From Hansfordia pulvinata (taxonomy: Eukaryota; Ascomycota; Sordariomycetes; Xylariales): a DNA stretch of 64,000 bases. Location: NCBI GenBank assembly GCA_006538405.1, contig BJKQ01000004.1, positions 2,728,001 to 2,792,000 of the forward strand, written 5' to 3'. Below are positions 55,836 through 64,000 of the stretch, piece after piece. Below the pieces are notes generated by a model, which saw only the letters and a program-made list of their open reading frames with translations, was not told where the DNA came from and made no database searches. The stretch's first letter is position 1, and each line of letters opens with the position of its first letter. The position numbers and the translations under genes are program-made.

Positions 55836-58571
55836 CTATTGGTAAGCACGGCCGCCATAGCGAGGGTTGGCAGGCATTCTGCCAATGCCACTCCCAGGGC
55901 CGGGACGGGTAGCGACAGCGGGGTTCGTGCACAGCATCCCCACTCGTGAACCGAACTTGGAGCCACGGAGAGATACCATGTGCTTGCGGATGTGGGCTGC
56001 AACCACCTCTCGGTGCTGGGGCCCGGCGTTCGTCAGGATCCACTGAATCAGGTAGTTGCCGTATTGGTCACTGGCAATGTCGATGAGAGGGATGCGAGGT
56101 CGCTCCAAGGTGCCTTCGCAGACGCGGTCGAGGTATCGATGGAGAAACTCCCCTCCGCCAATCTTGAGGCACTTCTCGACCACCTTTGAAGCATATTGAT
56201 CCATGCTGTAGTTTGCCGCGTATCGAATAACGTGATCAATGGCCCGGCTGCGGTCGGCCGGGGCGCCGTGCTCGCAAATGTGCTGGATGCACCAGTTTCC
56301 AAACTGGCCGTGAGCCACAATGTCGATGTTGGCCAAGACTTCTTCAATGGCAGGGCGCTAAAACATCATTAGCAAGACTGGGGGCGACTCTGCCGTGAGC
56401 ACCACGTACCTTGTCTTCCTCCAAGCAGTTCTCGAAGATGTTCTGAACTACCAAGCTGCCGGTTTCGCCAAGGGCCACTTCGTGCCACATCCCGCTGAGC
56501 GCCTCGTTGACGAACTTCATAATCTGAGGCGGCGACTCGGTCCATCGAAGCTCGAAGAGCTTCTGCCAAACGTGGCAGGCATAGCGGTGGATGACGGTCT
56601 CTGGAATCCGACGCAAGAGCTCGCGCACCATGATGGCTTTGTAGTCCTCAGGAACGGAATCGAAAGCTTTCTGCACGACGTGGCATCCAAACGGGTCCAT
56701 GGAGAGGCTCAGAGTGCTCCCTCTGATAGCCTCGGCGATCTTGATGACTTGCTCGGGAGTGCCATGCTCGAAGCATCGCTGGACCAAGAAGTTTCCAAAG
56801 CGATTGACCATCAAAGGGTAGGCCTGCGCCACGATGGCCTCGACAATCTCGTACTTCTGGTCTGGGGTGCCTACTTTGAGCTTCTGTTGGAGGAAGATTG
56901 ATGCTTGCTGATCATTGTTGCACACAATCTTGTCAACGATGTACTTCCAATTGCAGTTGACATTGCGATCCAAGAGACGGCGGTAGTTCAGTGGCTCCGT
57001 CGTCGGGAGGTAAGTCTGGCCGTCAGGGCCGGTAGCCTGCAGTGACGAGTTGTTAGGAGGCAAATACGCTGCTCGGGCTTTGGGGGCCCACGTTACCTCT
57101 GACTTCCAGGATGGCGGACCGCTGGCCGTAGTGAACTCGCTTGCCAGTGGTGAGAGGGGGTTCCAATTGGCGGCGGTGGGTAGTTCGCGTACATTGGAGC
57201 TCCAGCAGGTGGACCTTGAGCAGGCGCAGTCATGACATTGGAGCCGTCAAACTGCCCTGAAGTGAAGCCATAGCTGCCATTGAATGTGGACTGGGCACTG
57301 AAAGCGGGATGGCCGGCCTGGCCGTTGAATCGGTTAGCTCGTCGCCCGCCTTGGGGTTTGACAGTCAAGTCGAAGTCCGGAGTGAGACGCTCATTGCGGT
57401 AAGTTTCCGGGTTGGCAGCTTGGAAACCCATGGCAGGCTCAGCAAAGCCCGGCTCCGGACCCCGAGGCCCCCAGGTAGCAGCGTGCGGCAAGTTGGGAAT
57501 GGGCAAGCCGCCATGGGCAAAAGTGTCGCGAGGAGTCTGAATCTTGTTGCTGCCTCCCCAGATGTCACGCGGGCGATTGAAACTAGTGGCGGACATGGCA
57601 TCACTGGTGTCGGATCGAGAATCGTCGCCCGTGGGCCACATGACGGACCCGTCCCGGCCCAAGAAGGTAGGCCCGGGATACGGTGTGGGCATCATCTGGC
57701 CCCGAGGGAAAGCCTGTCCGCTCTGTGAGCTTCCAGACAGCTCACAGTCGAGGGGTGAGCCTCCTCGCGCACTGTCGGCGCCCGGTTTTGGGTGGCGGGT
57801 TTGAGCAAGCTCAGTGTCCAGGCGGGTTATCTGGTTCTGTGCCTGGGCGAGCTCCAGTTTCAGGCGAAGCACCTCGTCATTTGCAACGCTGTTTGGGTTG
57901 GCCTGCGTGCTCGACGGTCGGGTGTTGGCATCCTGGGCAGCATACCAATCGGCGCTTGAGGCGACTGCCTGAGAGCCGCTGGTAGACCTCTTGCTGTGTG
58001 AAGCCGTGGCAGCACTTTCCTCGTCAGAAGTCCTCAAGGCGTCGCCTTGTCTGTGCAGCAGGGTTTGTTGCTGAGAGAGCTTGGCGAGGAGTGAATCCAC
58101 CGGGTCGGGCGACTTGGACGGTCCAGAAGAATCAAGGCCTGTCTTGACATTCTGTTCGAGTCAGACCGAGTCGCTTATCATGAGGCAGACAATGGGATCA
58201 GGTATCTTACCTTCGAAAGAGTCAGGTTACCCATAGAGGTTGACAGAGGTGCAACAGGCTTCTTGCGAACAGGCCCTTCCGAATCCTTGATGGGCAGGTT
58301 AGCTTGGATGGAACTGATCACGAAATGGGCATCTTGATTCATTGAATAGAACGGTAGTGGGAAGCGGTTCTCGAAGTGACAAGCACCGATAAACCAGGGG
58401 GATAGAAGAAAGCCAGCGACTCACGCTAAGCTGACGAGCAGGCTGCAGATGATCGTGTTTCTCGGCCTTGGTAGAGACGTCGTCCTTGGGGAACTTCATG
58501 TTCTCATCCATCGGAGCCGAGGTGCGGCGAAGGACAGGCGAGCCTGTCGAGGTCGGGTTCGGGTGCGACAT
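55836..58571 (-). CDS. PUF3: Pumilio-family mRNA-binding protein, PUF3-like, one frame break
   Basis: Binds 3' UTRs of target mRNAs. In yeast, Puf3 controls nuclear-encoded mitochondrial mRNAs. Exons 58571-58425, 58285-58211, 58151-56410 and 56357-55836, with introns of 139, 59 and 52 bp. The N-terminal half is disordered, with a coiled stretch (LRLKLELAQAQNQITRLDTE) at about residues 160-185. The Pumilio homology domain starts at LNYRRLLDRNVNCNWKYIVD and has the repeat cores NRFGNFLVQRCFEH, DPFGCHVVQKAF, HRYACHVWQKLFEL, GETGSLVVQNIFEN, GQFGNWCIQHICEH, DQYASKVVEKCLK and DQYGNYLIQWI, then SKFGSR. The break at G5 57156-57160 is one base short. With it counted, exon 3 is 1,743 bases and the protein 828 residues. 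The shift falls in the linker just before the domain. A conserved housekeeping gene like this is unlikely to be dead. Confidence 0.9.
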
Positions 58572-60573
58572 GATGCCGTCCGAGAAGCACTCGGTGGATA
58601 CGGTGAGGAACACGGGCGAGGTGATAGCTGCACCAATTATCTCCGAGTGGCCGTGGCTCGTGAGAGATCCAACGATGGGGAAGAAGGCGAAAAATGGCAG
58701 AGATGCCAGGCCAGCAAAGAGCTATATGATAGATGGCCAAGATGAGTCGGGGTGATGGGGGAGGGTGAGTTGCGGGTGTTGATGGTTGTTGATGGCGGCG
58801 GGACGGGAGTGGTGAAGAAGATGTGGCAGTGGGAGGTGGCAAGGCAAAGAGGGCAGGGTCGAGACGAAGTGAGAAGGTTGCAGTGATACCTTAAAAGGCC
58901 GGGTCTGGTCGAGGAGTTCGCAGAAACGGCCTGTACGGGAACAAGGCAGGTCCGGGCGGCTCCTGCTCCGTTTTGACGTGAACTCGCAAGGCAGGCACGT
59001 TGACAGACAGACAAACCACGCTGTTCCAGGAGCTTCTTGGATTGGCGTGGCCTTCCCGAGTCACTTCAATGCGTTGCAACGACACAGTCGATTCAAAAGC
59101 CACGCCTTGCCAGGGAGGTGTTTAGCTTTATGAGCTCATTGCGCAGAAGACTGTTCAGATTGTGCACAAACGTTCTCTGCTCGCCTCACGTGATGCGAGC
59201 GCCTTCGCCCTCGGCTTTGAAGTCTCTATTGTGAATAACCTGACTACAAACGGCCCAGATACATCAATGTACAATGCTACGAAAGGGACGCCAAAGCGAA
59301 ACGAAGCTTTCAGGCAGTGGTTGAACGTCGATACAACGGATGAGCCGAGGCCTCAATGCAACTTTAGATTGCCCAAAAAGGCACACTCTGCCACCATTCA
59401 AGGCTATGCTTCCGAACCGACGCCTGGGGCGTTTGTCTCGAGTCTACTAGTCCCTGCCTATAGGGAATTAGACCCAAGTTGTGCAGCGCAGTGTATGCTG
59501 AGTGGTGCGGTGGCACAGCCCGGACGCAATGGAGTTTCCTGCGAAGCAAACGGATCACCTCGTATGCACAGGAAATCGCCACCGCAGTGGTCGGGTGGAA
59601 ACAAGCAGACACCACTAATAAGCAGCTTTATTCTTGACATACATTAGATCTATCTCATTTCGGATCCGGTCTCTGTGCCCAGGACCGATTGAAATATAGA
59701 AATATTCTGTGGTAACTAATGGGCCTCGCTTAAGGCTCATTCGACTTGATGCGCACCAACCAATCGGTGTCGCTCATAACCAATACAATGACTCGCGAGA
59801 GCTTCATGACGACCTGCCCTGGTTCGCAGGCAAAATATCAGATAGATCCACTATCAACATTGTGTATGTGCTGACCAGAACAGCACGGCGCCCTTTTCAA
59901 GGGCCGATGTCATGTCGATCTGAAGTTTCTCTGCGCCCCTTAATCAGTTGTCGCTGTGCACATTCTACTTGAGTGAGGTCTTAGGCTGGTATCGGCAATT
60001 CCATGGAACACCAGATATTCGCGAGACGATATTGGCTTGGCCATCTGAGCCATGATTCCAGATTGGAAGGGGGGCATGTTTGAAGAATAGACCGACCGAG
60101 GCCCTCCAAGGCACGATTACTGTTGGGGGGCGACACATTGATCTGAGTCCTCAATCGGCAAAGCTGCCGGTGGGTTTCCTGCCAACACGACCGGGCAGAG
60201 GCGGTACTGACAGCATAGCACTGTCTTCAACTTCCCATATGTACATCCGGTGGCTCAGGATAGGGCCGTCTGAGGCTGCAAGCAGATAGCCTTGGGCGCA
60301 TGTATGAGCGGTACCATGCTCTATGTCGATCATCGTGGCTGGCTCGGGAGGCTGTTCGGTGGTTTTGAGCCTTTCTCTGTCAGTGTCTGCCCTGATCGCG
60401 CCTGCTGGCATGGTCTTTCCAGCCACGCATGCGCTGCAGCAGAATGGTGCGATGTGAACTTGGTCGCAGGTCGCGAGCACTCAGCCATGGTGCCGAGTCC
60501 CTGGGTGCCGATCGAAGAATCCTCGAAGAATCCCTACGGGATCGAATACATCGAACCCAAGTCTTCGGTGGGA
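58572..60573. other. Spacer of 2.0 kb between PUF3-like and ATG37-like genes
   Basis: Promoter and leader of the PUF3-like gene at the left (A/C-rich on the coding strand), then lower-GC DNA. Open frames at 59162-59647 (+), 60151-60480 (-) and 60292-60675 (+) have no recognisable features. The 3' UTR of the ATG37-like gene probably occupies the right end. Confidence 0.45.
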
Positions 60574-61646
60574 TTACCGCGACGGAAGTATCTTTCTGGC
60601 ATATTCGCGACCAAGCCTCAAGATAGCGCGGACCTGGTCTTCGAGACGACGGTCCTTACGCTTTCTCATCCATAACAGAACAACGCCGAGGATCAAGGCG
60701 TCAATGGCGAGGTGTTTCGTGACAAGCCAAAAAATCCAGCTGAACTGGGCGCGCACGGTTTTTTGGCTCTTGATTTTCCACTCCCGCCCAGTCGAGATCT
60801 GCTCGCGAAGGGCTGCGATCTCGGTCGAGAGCCGGACCAGAGCCCGCTCGACTTTGCGCGACCACTTGTCGCCTTTCTTCACATAGCCGTCGTCGGCCTC
60901 GTCGTCTTGTTGGGCCCGATACTCTTGCGCGGCGGCATCGTCCTCACTCATAGGGCTGAGTACCTTCATGGGCCCCTCCGTACCTGGTCTAGGCTCCTCA
61001 AAGCTGCGCGGTTCAGGAGCAGCCTGCACCTTGGAGGCCTTGGGTGATGATTCCGACGTTGACGGGCTGATGTTCTTGATCTGGTTCCATACGAACTCCA
61101 GTTCGGCGACAAGTTCGCTGGCATCCCTGTCAGAAGAGGTTGTTAGTATGGGTCGGGCTCTACGTCATCGGGGGGTCTGCGCCTACGGTGTGGTGGCGTA
61201 GCGGTGCATTGTGTCAATCAGTGCCTCGATGTATCGTCTCTTAGCTTCGGTGCGGCTCAGCCCGTTTTGCACATTCCATGCATCCCATTTGTCTTTCTCG
61301 CGTTGCAACTCGGTCGAGTCGAGCCCCGGCCCGGTTACCGGGCGCTCCATAACGCCATCAACATCGCCCTCCATGGCTTGTTTGTAGAGGCCATAGAGCC
61401 TGAGACGGTCGGTTGGCGGAGGACGTGATGCGCCGGTTTTGGGGATCTTCTTCACAGTGTTGAGGGCGTGCACGAACACGCGATCTACCAGGCGGGGTCA
61501 GCGGACGCACTGCAAGGGTCTATTGAGAGTCGTGGTAGGGCGGACGAGGGGCTTCCAAGTCCCAAGGAAACCACGTCGTGGAGGGAACCTCGGACAGGTC
61601 TGATGAGGCCAGCTTTAGGGGTAGACCTACCAACTGAGTCTGCCAT
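60574..61646 (-). CDS. ATG37: Acyl-CoA-binding, tail-anchored peroxisomal protein, ATG37/ACBD5-like
   Basis: Likely tail-anchored peroxisomal protein that binds acyl-CoA and serves in pexophagy or peroxisome contacts. Exons 61646-61631, 61484-61187 and 61126-60574. Introns of 146 and 60 bp, phases close, 288 residues, no frame break. Exon 1 encodes only MADSV plus one base. The ACBP domain (residues 1 to about 105) has DRVFVHALNTVKKIPK, the acyl-CoA site LRLYGLYKQAMEGDV, ERPVTGPG, DKWDAWNVQNGLSRTEAKRR and YIEALIDT. A disordered acidic middle follows, then a coiled coil (KVERALVRLSTEIAALREQI) and a single membrane span near residues 235-253 (HLAIDALILGVVLLW), then a basic tail. The ACBP plus coiled coil plus C-terminal span order matches Atg37/ACBD5. 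Location and role are from the family. Confidence 0.88.
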
Positions 61647-63660
61647 GGTGGGCGCCCATCCGCAAAGGACGGATGGCCGACTTGGGTTGGGATTGGTAGA
61701 ATGGCTGTGCCACGGGCCGGGCTCGTGCCAGGTCTCGTGGCTGCTCACGGATAGCACTGCGCCTGAGGCTGTCTCTATGGCCGGCGAAAAGAACGGGGAG
61801 GACCGTTTGCGTGTAGTGGAGCGAAGCCGACTCCGCGAGGCCGGGCCGGAAGACAGGGGATCGGAAGGTCGCACTCGGGGCAAGGTCGGGACGGAGTGAG
61901 TGGGCGGACGCGACGAGCGAGGCTGCGATAAGAGGCCTTTCAAGGTGAGGCGGCCGGGAAAGGGTATTCGAGAAGGCGACGACGGCAATGACGGCAACAC
62001 GGCGAAGGAACAAGAAGAGGAGCAGGCGTAGAAGCGAAGCAATAGAGACAACAGGCAACAGAGGGAGGAGGATATTGCCGATTCATGCAACAGTCATGAC
62101 AAGGCTTACAGGCCCAGCACGGGTAGCGGGCGCATAGACACGGACAGGGACGGAGATGGCCAGGCACGGTGGCGCGGGAGCAGAAGCATGACAGGTCGAC
62201 CTGGGATTCGGCATGTTGAGGCGCCAGGCCCGGACTTGGGGGGGTGGATGGACGACGGCGGATGGAGGGCGAGCTCGGAGATGGGCGCGTCCAGTGCCTC
62301 GGCGCAACGAGCGCCCTCCACTCCCACCCAACCCAACACGCTACGGGTGCAGGTGCTCGTACGCATGGAGGGCCCGCACGTCCGGGGCAGCCCAGGTGAG
62401 AACGCCCGTACCCACCGCGCTGGCCAAAGTACCTGCGCCGCGGTTCGATGCCGGACGAGCATGCTGGCGGGTGGTGAGCTGGAAGTATCCTTGGGGGCAG
62501 ATGTCCCGAAGGCTACATCTGGCCCCTTCCGTGACCCCCTATCATACGGGCATTCTTGCGTACCCACTCGAGTACCCAGCCCGATAAGCGACCCCAGATT
62601 GACCTCTCTCGTGGGCACTACTCGTACTGGACGCACCAAGCTTGATGGCTCTGAAGGGAGATGGAGGCGATCCCGGGCATTGGATCTCCAAGCCGGGCTC
62701 TCGGCTGGTACATCCGGTACCTGCATCGGTACGAGACACGCCCATCAGGCGAAGCATACTTGTGGCCCGCGGTATTCACGGAGTAGATGGCTGGCGCCGT
62801 CGGGTGGCTTCCCGGCGACCGGATACTTCGCAGCTACACCGACAAGGGTGCACGGCTACTCGTACCTCTGGAGAGAGACTCCCGTCAGCGGGCATTGGGA
62901 TGTTTTGCTGGCAGCGACCGAGGAACTCTCACCACGCTCCGCATGTGAACGAGAATGCCGAGCGCTCTCCACGCGCCGGCTATTCTCTCATGGCTCGGCA
63001 GCCCTCTGCAGGTGTCATCTGCGTACCCGTGGCTTCACGGTGCCTCCATACAAGCTACCTGTAGAGCACCTTTCATGCGCAGGCACGCGTCACCTGCAGT
63101 GTCCATGACTAGAATCCAAGGCTGCATCGGCGGTTGTGCATTCTTTGCTGCTCAGCATCGCTGGGCTCGCTATGCGCTGCGAGTTTCTACACAGACGTAT
63201 TAGGTAAAAATGTCCGGACCTAAGTACTCCAAGATTCGACAAGCAACAGTGGCGGGGACATTGCGGATCAAAGTAGCTGTCTCACCACCTCTGTTCACTC
63301 GCCTGGTGTCACGTCGATGATGATTAAGGGCAGAGTAGTGTGCTGGCATATCGATGGACGCGGTATACAAGGCAGGCAATGCTGCTGTTGCTCGCGCAGT
63401 GGGCTTTGCGCTCGCCACTTGAACATGAAGCCACCTGAATACCAGCGATAAGCCTAGCGAGAACGAATGCACTATCCGCGGGCAGGGTCTGGCTCATTGT
63501 ATACTCGTACACCTTTCCGTCAAAATAGCGAGGAAGAGTTGTCTCTGCCATACCAAGTTATCATTGCAGCCTCGGAATCGCCAAGCCGAGCCTCAGTGGT
63601 TCTGATGGTGTTATCGAAGACTCTAGAGGAAAATAGTAACAATGGCTACTCTTATCCTCA
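61647..63660. other. Spacer of 2.0 kb
   Basis: Promoter of the ATG37-like gene, then no supported gene. TACTCGTA occurs at 62619-62626, 62857-62864 and 63502-63509. The plus frame 62188-63108 and minus frame 62106-62726 are long but Arg/Ser/Thr/Gly-rich and mutually antisense, as expected by chance in GC-rich DNA. Confidence 0.45.
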
Positions 63661-64000
63661 TTACTTGCCCTGTTTCCCGTCCTCACGGCAGTCTTCGACA
63701 ATGGTTCCCACCGATACGAAATGATCGGAGATGCGGCTGCGTGAGGTGCGACCACTGTCTGAAGATTTAATATAGACGTGGCGTCCGACAATGATGACAA
63801 GACCCTCGCGTAGCCATTGTCGATTTCGGTTCCTGACGATCTGGGTACAAGTCAGCCAAGCTCCAGGCGAGACTAGATCCAAGGTAGCTGAGAGAAGGGG
63901 CTTACGTTGTAGTGATCTGTACAACATTTTGGTGACTCGGCGTTCCGGGACAGATAGGCTTTTGCAAAGCGCCTGATATTCGGTTCTCGGAGGGCAGCAG
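63661..64000 (-). CDS. 3' end of an unidentified gene (5' end outside window)
   Basis: Minus-strand gene entering from the right edge. The first piece runs from about 63998 to 63906 and reads AALREPNIRRFAKAYLSR and then CCTDHYN. A 65-bp intron (63841-63905, GTAAGC donor, CCCAG acceptor) joins in phase 0 to the last exon (63840-63661) reading IVRNRNRQWLREGLVIIVG, RHVYIKSSD and a charged tail to the stop. Protein-like composition across the splice supports the model. I do not recognise the family. Confidence 0.5.
   Translation of the reverse strand, partial: CCPPRTEYQALCKSLSVPERRVTKMLYRSLQRKPLLSATLDLVSPGAWLTCTQIVRNRNRQWLREGLVIIVGRHVYIKSSDSGRTSRSRISDHFVSVGTIVEDCREDGKQGK

Noticed and set aside
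62188..63108. A 306-codon plus-strand open frame
   Set aside because: Composition is random and a similar-length antisense frame exists, typical of GC-rich non-coding DNA.

Overview
The window is nuclear DNA of a filamentous ascomycete (Pezizomycotina, most likely a Sordariomycete). The signs are GC-rich genes, short spliceosomal introns of about 50-265 bp with GTRNGT donors and CTRAY-type branch points, CAAMATGG-like start contexts, long pyrimidine-rich leaders, and fungal families: CorA-like transporter, TBC Rab-GAP, highly reducing PKS, flavohemoglobin, tetraspanin, M28 peptidase, PUF3-type Pumilio protein and ATG37/ACBD5-like acyl-CoA-binding protein. I cannot name the species.

Layout. 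1-3.6 kb: end of an unidentified gene, then a CorA-like metal transporter (+). 3.6-10.5 kb: gene-poor spacer holding a decayed AAA-ATPase relic (-). 10.5-23.7 kb: a disordered Ser-rich protein, a TBC-domain Rab-GAP, a VOC/glyoxalase-fold protein, a LURP-one/tubby-like protein and a small one-membrane-span protein, all on +. 23.7-28.5 kb: spacer rich in homopolymers. 28.5-37.8 kb (-): a highly reducing polyketide synthase with order KS-AT-DH-(degenerate MT)-(no ER)-KR-ACP. 42.1-43.2 kb (-): a secreted protein of unknown function. 48.3-49.8 kb (+): flavohemoglobin. 50.5-51.7 kb (+): a TSP3-type tetraspanin. 52.4-52.8 kb (+): a small secreted Cys-rich protein, convergent with a secreted M28 aminopeptidase (53.0-54.5 kb, -). 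55.8-58.6 kb (-): PUF3-like RNA-binding protein. 60.6-61.6 kb (-): ATG37-like protein. 63.7-64.0 kb (-): the 3' end of an unidentified gene.

The genes do not form one pathway. The PKS has no recognisable tailoring enzyme, regulator or transporter next to it, so it looks like a stand-alone or very small biosynthetic locus. Flavohemoglobin (nitric-oxide detoxification), tetraspanin and the secreted proteins fit a fungus that meets hosts or competing microbes, but this is only context.

The main technical observation is that thirteen reading-frame breaks, spread over five otherwise conserved genes, are all one base short. In nearly every case the break sits at a run of G or C. Adding one base at each site makes every exon length and splice phase agree. 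This points to sequence-level loss in G/C homopolymers (or a very odd mutational process) rather than five pseudogenes. Start-codon choice and the PKS 3' end remain uncertain. All family calls are from motif recognition only.
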